Assembly (NCBI GenBank): GCA_044238435.1
Contig: JBIIDH010000001.1
Span: 1-64,000, forward strand
Reading direction: 5' to 3'
Origin: VFMC01 sp044238435
GTDB taxonomy: Bacteria > Actinomycetota > Acidimicrobiia > Acidimicrobiales > Ilumatobacteraceae
DNA length: 64,000 bases
Positions 8,124 through 16,979 of the stretch are shown here, one piece after another. The notes below the pieces were generated by a model that had not been told where the DNA came from, ran no database searches, and worked only from the letters and a program-made list of their open reading frames with translations. The position numbers and the translations under genes are program-made. Every line of letters starts with the position of its first letter. The stretch's first letter is position 1.

Positions 8124-10308
8124 GGGCACCCTCCGGGTCGTAGAACGGGGTGGGAGCGACGGTGGCGGTGCGACCGTCGATGAACACGGCATCGAGGAAT
8201 GGCAGACGTTTCTGCCAGCCGAGCAGCACGGTGTGGCCGAGCAGGGGAGAAGTGAAGCTGGTGGCCACGTGGCCGATCACCTCGCCGCCTTCACGGTCGA
8301 AGATGGGGGCTCCCTCCAAGGGGGCGGGGCCGTCCATCCGCATGCCGAACAGGCGGCGTGAATCCTCGAGGCTCGCCGTGCGGGCCAGCGACGGTCGGCC
8401 GATGAAGAAGGGCTTCTCCATCTTCACGGCCCATTCGAGGCCCAGGCGGGCGGGCGTGGAGTCCATCTCGGAGTCGAGCCCCACGAGGAAGTGGCCCTTT
8501 TCGAGGCGCAGGCCGAACAGCGCCTGCAGGCCGTGCGGGTGGATGCCGAGGTCGGCGCCCAGGCGCATCAGTTCGCGCCACAGTTCGACCGAGTGTGCCG
8601 TGAGGTGGTGCAGCTCGAAGCTGGCCTCGCCGGTGAACGACAGGCGCATCACGTGGCAGGGGACTCCGGCCACTGCGGCGTGCACGTGCTGCAGCATCTT
8701 CGGTGGCTCGGCCAGCCCGGCGCGGCGCAGCAGTTCGCCGGCCAGCGGCCCGGTGACGTTGATCGCTGCCAGCGAGAACGTGCGGTCGAGCACGTGCACG
8801 TCGAGGCCCCAGGTCTCGATCCAGTCGCGTACCCACATCTCGGCGAACGACGCGCCACCCGAGGTGAAGCTGAGGGCGAAACGGGTGTCGCTCTCGCGCA
8901 GGATCATGCCGTCGTCGATGACGTGGCCGCGCTCGTTCAGCAGCAGGGCGTAGCGGCTGCGGCCGGGGCGGATGTCGGCGACGTTGCAGGGGTACAGGCG
9001 CTCGAGCGCTTCGACCACGTCGGGGCCCGACACGATCATCTTGCCCAGCGTCGACACGTCGCCCAGCGACACCGCTTCGCGGACGGCCCAGTACTCGCGC
9101 ACGTGGTCGCCGTAGTTCCAGGGTCGCCACCAGCCGCCGAAGCGGTCCATGTGGGCGCCGAGGGCGAGGTGTTCGTCGTGCAGTGCGGTGCGCCGCCAGG
9201 CGTCGAGGTGCACATCGGCAGCGGCCTCGGCGATGGTGAGCTGACGCGAGGCCGGGCGACCGGTGAACGGTGCCGGCTCGGTGCCGCTGCGGTCGGCGAC
9301 GAAGGCCCGCAGATGCGGCATACATGCCCCGCCCTGACAGGTGCCGGTGCCGCACAGGCTGGCACGCTTCACCAGTTCGAGGTGCTGGAAGCCCTTCTGC
9401 CACACGCCGTCGAGGTCGTCGACGGTCACCTTCGAGCAGGGGCACACCGTGCCGGCCTGCGGGGCTGGCGGGAGGTCGAAGCGCTCGGCGGCCGCACCGA
9501 CGACGCGCACGGAGGGCTCGTCGGTCATGCGGGCGAGCAGGTCGCGAGGTGCTCGGCGAGCGCTGGTCACCACCACGCTGCGGCAGCTGTGCCGGGTGCC
9601 GTCGCGGGTGACCACGGTGTGCACCCAGCCGTCGTCGCCCTCGAAGTGGTCGAGGTCGTCGAGGTCGACGGTGACGCTGTCGTGCAGTTCGATGCCGCGT
9701 GCGGCGAGGTGGGCCGCTGCATCCGGTGTGAGGATGCCGCGCAGCATGTTGCCCTCGCACACCGGGTGCAGTTCGGCGGCACCGGTGGCGATGACCACTT
9801 CGTGGGCGTGCACGTGCAGCATGTGGTCGGGTCGGCGCACGATGACGGTGGGCCCCTGGTAGACGCCCACCACGTCGTCGCCCGACCCGCTGTCGAGCAC
9901 GAGCACCGTGTGACCACCTGCGTGTGCTGCGTCGGCCTCGGCTCGGCCGGCCTCGCTGGCACCGATGACGGCGACGTCGACGTGGGCTCGGCGCACGGCC
10001 ACCTCGATCGGTGGTGCGATGCGGGTGGGGTCGGCCAGCACCGCATTGCGTAGTGGCGGGCCACCCACCAACGGATGCCGGCGCACGTCGAGACCGGGAG
10101 CGGCTGCGGTCTGGCAGGTGCGGGTGAAGCCCACGCCGGCGACGACGGCGGAGCAGTTCCCGCAGTCGCCCGCCAGGCAGAGGGTGCCGCCGTGCTGTGG
10201 GTGCTGGCCGGCGCGGATGATCGCATCGGCCACCGTGTCGCCCGATTCGTAGGGCAGGGGCCGGTCGTCGACCACGATCCGGGCCGCGGAGATCGACTGG
10301 GAGGTCAC
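8110..10308 (-). CDS. soxA: Sarcosine oxidase alpha subunit, shortened NAD-domain form
   Basis: Large subunit carrying the folate-binding aminomethyltransferase (GcvT) half, about residues 380-732, and an N-terminal ferredoxin-like half (LCLAGDCGNCS, residues about 43-53). A BFD-type Cys cluster follows (GTVCPCSKV, then LCGTGTCQGGAC). It is about 732 aa versus about 960-1000 for typical SoxA: the dinucleotide-binding domain is reduced, and its glycine motif reads VIGASEAGRAEA, not GxGxxG. GTG 10308 was chosen because a -10 (TACTGT, 10322-10317) ends 8 nt upstream; ATG 10314 is only 2 nt from that -10. First gene of the operon. Confidence 0.92.
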   Translation of the reverse strand: MTSQSISAARIVVDDRPLPYESGDTVADAIIRAGQHPQHGGTLCLAGDCGNCSAVVAGVGFTRTCQTAAAPGLDVRRHPLVGGPPLRNAVLADPTRIAPPIEVAVRRAHVDVAVIGASEAGRAEADAAHAGGHTVLVLDSGSGDDVVGVYQGPTVIVRRPDHMLHVHAHEVVIATGAAELHPVCEGNMLRGILTPDAAAHLAARGIELHDSVTVDLDDLDHFEGDDGWVHTVVTRDGTRHSCRSVVVTSARRAPRDLLARMTDEPSVRVVGAAAERFDLPPAPQAGTVCPCSKVTVDDLDGVWQKGFQHLELVKRASLCGTGTCQGGACMPHLRAFVADRSGTEPAPFTGRPASRQLTIAEAAADVHLDAWRRTALHDEHLALGAHMDRFGGWWRPWNYGDHVREYWAVREAVSLGDVSTLGKMIVSGPDVVEALERLYPCNVADIRPGRSRYALLLNERGHVIDDGMILRESDTRFALSFTSGGASFAEMWVRDWIETWGLDVHVLDRTFSLAAINVTGPLAGELLRRAGLAEPPKMLQHVHAAVAGVPCHVMRLSFTGEASFELHHLTAHSVELWRELMRLGADLGIHPHGLQALFGLRLEKGHFLVGLDSEMDSTPARLGLEWAVKMEKPFFIGRPSLARTASLEDSRRLFGMRMDGPAPLEGAPIFDREGGEVIGHVATSFTSPLLGHTVLLGWQKRLPFLDAVFIDGRTATVAPTPFYDPEGARARL

Positions 10309-10316
10309 GGTCATCG

Positions 10317-10347
10317 ACAGTACACCTTTGGACAGATTCCTTGTACG
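10317..10347 (-). promoter_or_regulatory. soxA promoter with CGTACAAGGAAT element
   Basis: On the minus strand, CGTACAAGGAAT (10347-10336) lies 13 nt upstream of a TACTGT -10 (10322-10317). The same 12-mer sits 14 nt upstream of the -10 of the MttB-family gene at 22226. It could be a shared -35-like element or an activator site. Confidence 0.5.
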
Positions 10348-10353
10348 AACGTT

Positions 10354-12396
10354 TCAGGAATGATCGGGGGCGGACGCACCCTGGGCAGTGGACGGTCGGG
10401 TCTGCAGGGTGACGAGTTGCTCGAACGGGATGTGGCAGCGGATGACACCACCGTCGGGAGTGGCCAGCAGCGGCGGCTCGACCGTCGAGCACAGGTCGCC
10501 TTCCAGGCGCCGCGGGCAACGGGTGTGGAACACGCAACCGCTCGGCACGTTCACGGCACTGGGGATCTCGCCCTCGAGCCGGATGCGCTCGCGAGTGTTG
10601 CCGTCGACCGACGGTGCCGCCGACAACAGCGCCTCGGTATAGGGGTGGTGCGGCCCGTCGAACACCCGCTCGGCCGGGCCGAGTTCCATGATGCGGCCGA
10701 GGTACAGCACCGCGATGCGGTCGGACAGATAGCGCACCACGCGCAGATCGTGCGAGATGAACAGATAGCTCGTGCGGCTGTCGCGCTGCAGGTCGCCGAG
10801 CAGGTTCAAGATGGCCGCCTGCACCGATACGTCGAGCGACGAGGTGGGCTCGTCGCACACCACGATGCGCGGCTTGCCGGCGAAGGCACGGGCGATGGCC
10901 ACACGCTGTTTCAGGCCACCCGACAACTGCGAGGGCCGCATGTCGAGGTGGCGGTCGGTGAGACGCACGGCGCTGGTGATGCCGTGCAGCTCGGTGTCGA
11001 TCTCCGCCGCAGGCACCTGGCCCAGGCGGCGCAGACTGCGGCCGATGATGCGCCGCACCGAATGGCGGCGATTGAGCGCCGAGTCGGGGTTCTGGAAGAC
11101 GATCTGGATGGCGCGGATGTGGTCGATCGGGCGCTTCTTGGTGTGCGCCGCGAGGGGCGTGCCGTCGAGTGTGACGACCGCTCCCTTGTCGGGCGCCGTG
11201 ATGCCGAGGATCGTGTGGGCGAGCGTGGTCTTGCCGCTGCCCGATTCGCCCACCAGGCCGAGCGTCTCGCCGGCATACAGTTCGAGCGACACATCGCGGA
11301 CGGCTTGGATCTGCTTGCCGCCCTGCTGGAAGGTCTTGCTCACACCCTCGAGGCGCAGTAGGGGAGCGACGCTGCGGTCGACCACCGTGGCCGTGCCCTC
11401 GGGGAACTCCGACGAGGCCAGTTCGGCCACCCGATCGGTGTGGTGGCAGCGCACCATCCGTCCGTCGAGCACGACCGCAGGCGGCACCTCGGTGCGGCAC
11501 CGGTCGCTCGCCAGCGGGCAGCGATCGACGAACACACAGGTGGGCAGATCGGCGCCGAGCGCAGGCAGGAACCCGGGGATCGTCTCGAGCCGCTGAGCGG
11601 TCTGGCGCGAGCCCTGGCGGGGAAGACAGCGCAGCAGCCCAACGGTGTAGGGGTGCTGCGGATTGTCGAACACCTCTTGGGCCGAGCCCTCCTCGACCAG
11701 CTTGCCTGCGTACAGCACGCCCACCCGGTCGCACATCGAGCGGATGGCACCGAGATTGTGCGAGATGAACAGCACCGAGGTGCCGAACTCGCGCTTCAGG
11801 GCCCGCACCAGGTCGAGCACCTCGGCTTCGACGGTGGCGTCGAGGCCGGTGGTGGGTTCGTCGAGGATGAGCAACTGCGGGCTCGAGGCCAGCGCCATCG
11901 CGATGACCACGCGCTGCTGCATACCGCCGGAGAGCTGGTGCGGGTAGCGGCCCAGCACCGAGTCGGGGTCGGCGATCTGCACCTTGTCGAGCATCTCGCG
12001 CGCCCGTTGGCGCGCCTCGGCACGATCGATGCCGATCACCTCGAAGGCTTCCATCAGTTGCGGACCCACCTTGATGGTGGGGTTCAGGGCCTGGCCCGGG
12101 TCCTGGTAGACGATCGAGGCGTTGTTGGCGCGGAGCAGACGCAGCTCCTCGTTCGGCATCGCCATGATGTCGCGGCCGGCGAGCGACACCGTGCCACCGA
12201 TGATGCGGGCGTTGTCGGGTAGATAGCGCACGGCGGCGTAGGCGGCCGTGCTCTTACCGCACCCGCTCTCGCCCACCAGGCCATACGACTCGCCCGGCGC
12301 CACGGCGAACGACACCCCACGCAACACCTCGCGCAGGTTGCCACGCACCATGTAGCCGAGGCGCAGGTCGTCGAACTGGAGCGCTGCCTCGGTCAT
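10354..12396 (-). CDS. Fused double ATP-binding protein of the second Dpp/Opp-type importer
   Basis: 680-aa tandem ATPase homologous to the one at 4139-6202. NBD1 has Walker A GESGCGKST (about residues 42-50), signature LSGGMQQR and LLILDEPTT. NBD2 has GESGSGKTT, LSGGLKQR and IVVCDEPTS. Oligopeptide-type C-terminal motifs with Cys follow both domains (CVFVDRCPLASDRC and CVFHTRCPRRLEGDLC). ATG overlaps the permease stop (ATGA). It ends the second importer operon, 45 nt before soxA on the same strand, so readthrough into sox is possible, though soxA has its own promoter. Confidence 0.93.
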   Translation of the reverse strand: MTEAALQFDDLRLGYMVRGNLREVLRGVSFAVAPGESYGLVGESGCGKSTAAYAAVRYLPDNARIIGGTVSLAGRDIMAMPNEELRLLRANNASIVYQDPGQALNPTIKVGPQLMEAFEVIGIDRAEARQRAREMLDKVQIADPDSVLGRYPHQLSGGMQQRVVIAMALASSPQLLILDEPTTGLDATVEAEVLDLVRALKREFGTSVLFISHNLGAIRSMCDRVGVLYAGKLVEEGSAQEVFDNPQHPYTVGLLRCLPRQGSRQTAQRLETIPGFLPALGADLPTCVFVDRCPLASDRCRTEVPPAVVLDGRMVRCHHTDRVAELASSEFPEGTATVVDRSVAPLLRLEGVSKTFQQGGKQIQAVRDVSLELYAGETLGLVGESGSGKTTLAHTILGITAPDKGAVVTLDGTPLAAHTKKRPIDHIRAIQIVFQNPDSALNRRHSVRRIIGRSLRRLGQVPAAEIDTELHGITSAVRLTDRHLDMRPSQLSGGLKQRVAIARAFAGKPRIVVCDEPTSSLDVSVQAAILNLLGDLQRDSRTSYLFISHDLRVVRYLSDRIAVLYLGRIMELGPAERVFDGPHHPYTEALLSAAPSVDGNTRERIRLEGEIPSAVNVPSGCVFHTRCPRRLEGDLCSTVEPPLLATPDGGVIRCHIPFEQLVTLQTRPSTAQGASAPDHS

Positions 12397-13286
12397 CGGT
12401 CGATCAGCCCCTGGATCCCGTCGGCGATGAGGTTGATGGCCACCACCAGCGAGGCCAGCGCCAGGGCGGGCACCACACACGGCCACCAGGCGTTGCTCAG
12501 CAGGCCGGCGCGCTCTTCGAAGATGGTGCGGCCCCAGTCGGGCGAGCCGGGCTGGGTGCCGAAGCCGATGAACGCGAGGCCGGCCATGGTGAACACGGCG
12601 TAACCGAGGCGGACGGTGAACTCGACGACGATGGGGCCCATCACGTTCGGCAGGATCTCGACGAACATGATGTAGCTGCTGCGTTCGCCGCGTAGTTCGG
12701 CAGCTCGCACGTAGTCGAGGTTGCGCTCGGCGAGAACGGCAGCGCGGATGGTGCGGGCGATGATGGGGCCGAACAGGATGCCGATGAGCAGGATGATGGT
12801 GCCGCGCCCGCTGCTGAGGGCGGTGAGGGCGAGCAGGGCCACCAAGATGAGCGGCAGGCTCATCAGGGCCTCGATGAGTCGGCTCAATGCGTCGTCGAGC
12901 GGGCCACGGAAGTAGCCCATCAGCAGGCCGAGCACAATGCCGATGACAGTTCCGAGGATGACTGCGGCGGGGGCGACGATCATGATCTCGCGGGCGCCGT
13001 AGATGGCCCGGCTGTACACGTCGCGTCCGAACCGGTCGGTGCCGAACCAGTGGCCTTCCTTGAAGAACGGATGGATCCACTTGCTGAGCGGATCCTGCTT
13101 CGACGGGTCGTGGGTGGCGATGACCGAGGGGATGATCGAGCAGACCACCCAGAACAGCACGATGAGCGAGCCGACGATGAAGGTCTTCGACCGGAACAAC
13201 TGGCGGCGCAACTCCTTGCGCACCGCCTTGGCGGTGTACCCGGTGGGCGCACCGGCCGTCGGTTCGAGTTCGGCGGGCATGGTCAT
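12393..13286 (-). CDS. ABC transporter permease, DppC/OppC type (second importer)
   Basis: 297-aa inner-membrane permease. A cytoplasmic N-terminus of about 40 residues with a basic patch (KELRRQLFRSK) precedes the first membrane helix. HDPSKQDPLSKW and FGTDRFGRDVYSR match the DppC loop, and the EAA loop reads AAELRGERSS. The first of two close ATGs was chosen because it overlaps the DppB stop (ATGA). It pairs with the permease at 13283-14230. Confidence 0.93.
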   Translation of the reverse strand: MTMPAELEPTAGAPTGYTAKAVRKELRRQLFRSKTFIVGSLIVLFWVVCSIIPSVIATHDPSKQDPLSKWIHPFFKEGHWFGTDRFGRDVYSRAIYGAREIMIVAPAAVILGTVIGIVLGLLMGYFRGPLDDALSRLIEALMSLPLILVALLALTALSSGRGTIILLIGILFGPIIARTIRAAVLAERNLDYVRAAELRGERSSYIMFVEILPNVMGPIVVEFTVRLGYAVFTMAGLAFIGFGTQPGSPDWGRTIFEERAGLLSNAWWPCVVPALALASLVVAINLIADGIQGLIDR

Positions 13287-14230
13287 TGCTTGTTCCCCAG
13301 TCGGACACGGGGGTTGAGCCAGGCGATGAGCACGTCGGCGATGAAGTTCAAGAACATCGCGATGGCGCCCACGATGAAGACCGACCCCATCAGCATCGGG
13401 ATGTCGCGGTCGCCGGCGGCATCGAAGACGAGCAAGCCGAGCCCGCGGTAGTTGAAGAGGGTCTCGGTGACCAACAGGCCACCGAGCAGGTAGCTCACCT
13501 GCACCGCGATGACGGCGATGGTGGGCACGAGCGAGTTGCGCAACACGTGGCGCCGCAGCACGGTGCGCCGCGGCAGGCCCTTCAAGATGGCCGTGCGGGT
13601 GTAGTCGGCCGACAATGCCTCGATGGTGCCGGCTCGTGTCATGCGTGACAGGTACCCGAACAGGATGGCGCTGAGGGTGACCGCAGGAAGGATGAGCACC
13701 TGGATCTGCTCCCAGATCGAACCTTTGGCCGAGCCGCCCGATGGCAGCCATCCCAGCTTCACCGCGAACACGATGATCAGCACGATGCCGATGACGAACT
13801 CGGGCGTGACGGCCAGGCTGAGACCTGCCACGGTGATGAACCGGTCGACGGTCTTGCCCTTGCGCAACGCTGCCACGGTGCCGCCGACGATGCCCAGCGG
13901 CACGACGATGAGGAAAGTCATTGCCGCCAGCTTCAACGACGACCACAGCGCTTTCGGCACGAAGTCCATCACCGGTGCCTTGAACTTGTAGGAGTTGCCG
14001 AAGTCGCCTTGCAGCGCATCGGTGAACCAGCGGATGTAGCGCCCGACCAGCGGCCCGTCGACCCCCAACTCGCGGTTGAGGTTGTCGACGGACTGCTGGT
14101 CGGCGAACGGACCGAGGATGGCTCGCCCCACACTTCCGGGCAGCACAGCGGCAATGGTGAACACCACCACGCTGAGGAGGAACAGCGTGATGAGGGCCAG
14201 GCCGAGCCGGCGGAGGACGAAGCGAGCCAT
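13283..14230 (-). CDS. ABC transporter permease, DppB/OppB type (second importer)
   Basis: 315-aa permease. An N-terminal helix (about residues 9-29) is followed by LPGSVGRAILGPFADQ, which parallels LPGDIARKILGPFATQ of the first importer, and the BPD_transp_1 core with TRTAILKGLP in the EAA loop. No clear ribosome-binding site precedes ATG 14230. Unlike the first operon, only 38 nt separate it from the receptor gene. Confidence 0.93.
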   Translation of the reverse strand: MARFVLRRLGLALITLFLLSVVVFTIAAVLPGSVGRAILGPFADQQSVDNLNRELGVDGPLVGRYIRWFTDALQGDFGNSYKFKAPVMDFVPKALWSSLKLAAMTFLIVVPLGIVGGTVAALRKGKTVDRFITVAGLSLAVTPEFVIGIVLIIVFAVKLGWLPSGGSAKGSIWEQIQVLILPAVTLSAILFGYLSRMTRAGTIEALSADYTRTAILKGLPRRTVLRRHVLRNSLVPTIAVIAVQVSYLLGGLLVTETLFNYRGLGLLVFDAAGDRDIPMLMGSVFIVGAIAMFLNFIADVLIAWLNPRVRLGNKQ

Positions 14231-14268
14231 CGCTGGAGGTCAGATGGAGGTGAGTGGAGCCGGCAGCG

Positions 14269-16056
14269 TCAGGCGATGGTGACGCCGTCGACGAAGTAGT
14301 GGCCCATGCCCGTGGCGACCGCTCCCGAGACGTTGGCCTTGGTGACCGACAGGAAGTTGATCGCGAACGGGATGAGCATCGGCACCTCGTCCTGCAGGAT
14401 GCCGGTGATCTTCTCGCCGGCGGCCTTCTGGCCCTGCAGGTCGGGGGTCGACGAGTACTCGTCGACCGCTGCGTCGAAGTCGGCGTTCGCGAACTCGGCC
14501 GCGTTCCACACGCCCGCACCGTCTTCGACGCTCTTGAAGCTCTTCAGCGCAGCGTTCAGGTACACGTCGGGCACACCGCGGTGGCCGTAGTCGGTGATGC
14601 CGATGTCGGCGCCCGGCACGCTGGGGTCGTAGGTGCGCACCCAGTTCTTGTCGTAGTAGTCGTCGCGCAGCTCGATCGTGAGGTTGATCCCGATCTCCTT
14701 GGCGGCGTTCTGCAGGATGACGGCCAGGTCGGGGGCCTCGAAGTAGTTGATGCCGTAGAGCGTGGCGTCGAAGCCGCCACCGGCATCGGCGACGAGCTGC
14801 TTGGCCTTCTCGACGTCGTACGGCGTCTCGGGCACGTTGCCGGCCGACGGGTACATCCCGAACAGCGGCGTGTCGTACGCAGCGGCGGCGCGACCACCGA
14901 AGATGGCCTCGATGATGGCCTTGCGGTCGGTGGCGAGCGCCATGGCCTGGCGGATGCGCTTGTCGGCGAAGGGACCTTCCGAGCACCGCATGTGGATCTG
15001 GCGGTGGTTGGCCGAGGGGATCTCGGAGATCGTGTAGTCGGGGTTGTCGAACAGCGACTCTGCGCCTGCGTAGTTGAACTGCGGGATGGCGTCGATCTCG
15101 TCGGACTGGAACGCAGCAACGGTGGCCGCCTGGTCGCTGAAGAACGTGAACTCGAGGCCGCCGAGGCTCATCGGCTTGCCCCAGTAGTTGGGGTTCGGCA
15201 CGTAGACGACACCCGAGGTGGCGTCGAACGACTTGATGGTCCAGGGGCCCGTGGTGGCGATCTTGCCGGCGGCCACGTCGGCGGCGAAGTTGCTGGTGTC
15301 GGTGACCGAGGCGGGCAGGATGACCGCGTTGTAGTTGTCGCTCGACACGATGTACGGGAAGTTGGCGAACGGCCCGTTCAGGGTGAACACCACGGTGGTG
15401 TCGTCGGCGGCCTTGGTGCCACCGGGCGACAACTTGCCCGTGCTGAACGCCGACAGCGAGTTCGAGTTGTTGGCGGGGTCGACGAGGCGCTCGATGGTGG
15501 CCACGACATCGGCCGCCGTGACGGGGGAGCCATCGCTGAACTTGGCAGCCGGGTCGAGCTTGAAGGTCCACTCGGTGGCATCGGCGTTGGCCGACCACTC
15601 CTTGGCGAGCGACGGGCTGAGCGTGAGGTCGGGGTTCGACAGGGTGAGGAACTGGCCCACCTGGCTGAGCAGGATGAGGCCACCACCGTCGTTGACGAGC
15701 ACCGGGTCGAGCGTGGCCGACGCAGCCGACGGCGCGACGCCGGCGACACGGAGGGTGCCGCCCCGGGCAGCGGGGGCGCTGGTCTCGACCGGAGCGGCCG
15801 TGGTCTCGGTGGCTCCGCCGCCGGCCGTGGTCTCGGTGCCGCCGCCGGCGGCCGTGGTGGACGCCGACTCCTTGTCGTCGCCGCAGGCGGCGATGACGGC
15901 ACCGATCGCGGGCAGCGAGAGCCCGACGACCGTGCCCCGACGGATGAAGCCACGCCGCGACAAGCGGCCGGCCACGAATTCGTCGATCACGTGATTGGCG
16001 ACGTCGCCCTGTGTGCGGCGGATGCCGTCGATACGGGCGTGGTCCTTGCTGTTCAT
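14269..16056 (-). CDS. ABC transporter substrate-binding lipoprotein, family 5 (second importer)
   Basis: 595-aa solute receptor. The Tat motif SRRGFIRRG (about residues 33-41) comes after a cytoplasmic lead of about 32 residues, and the lipobox ends at Cys58 (VIAAC). A Thr/Gly/Glu linker and an SBP_bac_5 domain follow. The pre-Tat helices of the two receptors resemble each other, which suggests paralogy. ATG 16056 was chosen over upstream in-frame codons because a GGGGGGA ribosome-binding site lies directly before it. Ligand unknown. It heads the second importer operon and diverges from the 2OG oxygenase gene. Confidence 0.9.
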   Translation of the reverse strand: MNSKDHARIDGIRRTQGDVANHVIDEFVAGRLSRRGFIRRGTVVGLSLPAIGAVIAACGDDKESASTTAAGGGTETTAGGGATETTAAPVETSAPAARGGTLRVAGVAPSAASATLDPVLVNDGGGLILLSQVGQFLTLSNPDLTLSPSLAKEWSANADATEWTFKLDPAAKFSDGSPVTAADVVATIERLVDPANNSNSLSAFSTGKLSPGGTKAADDTTVVFTLNGPFANFPYIVSSDNYNAVILPASVTDTSNFAADVAAGKIATTGPWTIKSFDATSGVVYVPNPNYWGKPMSLGGLEFTFFSDQAATVAAFQSDEIDAIPQFNYAGAESLFDNPDYTISEIPSANHRQIHMRCSEGPFADKRIRQAMALATDRKAIIEAIFGGRAAAAYDTPLFGMYPSAGNVPETPYDVEKAKQLVADAGGGFDATLYGINYFEAPDLAVILQNAAKEIGINLTIELRDDYYDKNWVRTYDPSVPGADIGITDYGHRGVPDVYLNAALKSFKSVEDGAGVWNAAEFANADFDAAVDEYSSTPDLQGQKAAGEKITGILQDEVPMLIPFAINFLSVTKANVSGAVATGMGHYFVDGVTIA

Positions 16057-16080
16057 GATCCCCCCAGAGGTCGTTGGTCG

Positions 16081-16094
16081 GTGCAGTATTGCAC
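16081..16094. promoter_or_regulatory. Imperfect palindrome between divergent SBP and oxygenase genes
   Basis: GTGCAGTATTGCAC has 5-bp arms and lies 25 nt upstream of the receptor start, overlapping a possible AATACT -10 on the minus strand. It may be an operator. Confidence 0.3.
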
Positions 16095-16163
16095 ACACCC
16101 GATGTGTTGGTTCAGAGCAACCCCAGTTGCGATGAAACTCCTGACGTGCCCCGCGGCAGACAG

Positions 16164-16169
16164 TACCAT
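16164..16169 (+). promoter_or_regulatory. -10 hexamer of a leaderless gene
   Basis: TACCAT, 6 nt before ATG 16176, fits a leaderless start for the 2OG oxygenase gene. Confidence 0.45.
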
Positions 16170-16175
16170 CCGCCC

Positions 16176-16979
16176 ATGCCCAGCACCCTTGCGTCGGTCG
16201 TCGATCTCGAGTCCTATCCGCTCGATCGGGTCGGGTCGGATGACTGGATCGCACTCGTCGAACGGTGTCGCGCCGAGCTGATCGACCGGGGCATGTTCGA
16301 GTTGCCGGGCTTCCTGCGCGCCGATGTGCTGGCCGACATCACCGCCCGACTGCTGCCACGGATGGCGACCGAGTCGTGGGAGCAGCGACGGATGCACAAC
16401 ATCTACTTCCTCGACCACGTCGAGGGTCTGGCGCCCGACCATCCGGCCCTGCACCGCATCCTCACCGTGAACCACACCCTGTGCGCCGACCAGCTGCGCG
16501 ACACGGCGCTCACCGAGTTGTACGAGTGGGAGCCGTTCCGTCAGTTCATCGCCGCCACCGTGGGCATGGACGAGTTGTACCTGATGGACGACACCCTGGC
16601 CCGCGTGAACGTGCTCAGTTATCGCCCCGGCGAGGCGCTGAACTGGCACTTCGACCGATCGGTGTTCACCACCACGTTGCTGCTGCAGGCCGCCGAGCAC
16701 GACGGCATCTTCGAGTACCGCCGCGAGCTGCGCACCGACACCGACCCCAACTACGAGGGTGTGGGCCACGTCGTGGCGGGCACCGACCCCGACGTCATCC
16801 GCTGCGCGGTGCAGCCCGGGGCGCTCAACGTGTTCTTCGGCAAGAACACGGCCCACCGGGTCACCACCGTGGAGGGTTCGCTCGAGCGGATGATCGCCGT
16901 GTTCTCGTTCTACGACCGGCCCGGTGTGGTGTTCACCGACAGCGAGAACCTCGGCTTCTACGGTCGCACTGCACCGTGA
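16176..16979 (+). CDS. 2-oxoglutarate/Fe(II)-type dioxygenase-like protein
   Basis: 267-aa protein with a probable double-stranded beta-helix iron site. ALNWHFDRSVFTTTLLLQ (about residues 149-166) provides the HxD pair, and NVFFGKNTAHRVTTVEG near residues 212-228 provides the distal His followed by an Arg for 2-oxoglutarate. It resembles HalD/ArpA-like oxygenases more than TauD. The substrate is unknown. Its stop overlaps the GTG of a Rieske oxygenase, so the two are probably made together and may act in sequence on the same amine or on its product. Confidence 0.7.
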   Translation: MPSTLASVVDLESYPLDRVGSDDWIALVERCRAELIDRGMFELPGFLRADVLADITARLLPRMATESWEQRRMHNIYFLDHVEGLAPDHPALHRILTVNHTLCADQLRDTALTELYEWEPFRQFIAATVGMDELYLMDDTLARVNVLSYRPGEALNWHFDRSVFTTTLLLQAAEHDGIFEYRRELRTDTDPNYEGVGHVVAGTDPDVIRCAVQPGALNVFFGKNTAHRVTTVEGSLERMIAVFSFYDRPGVVFTDSENLGFYGRTAP

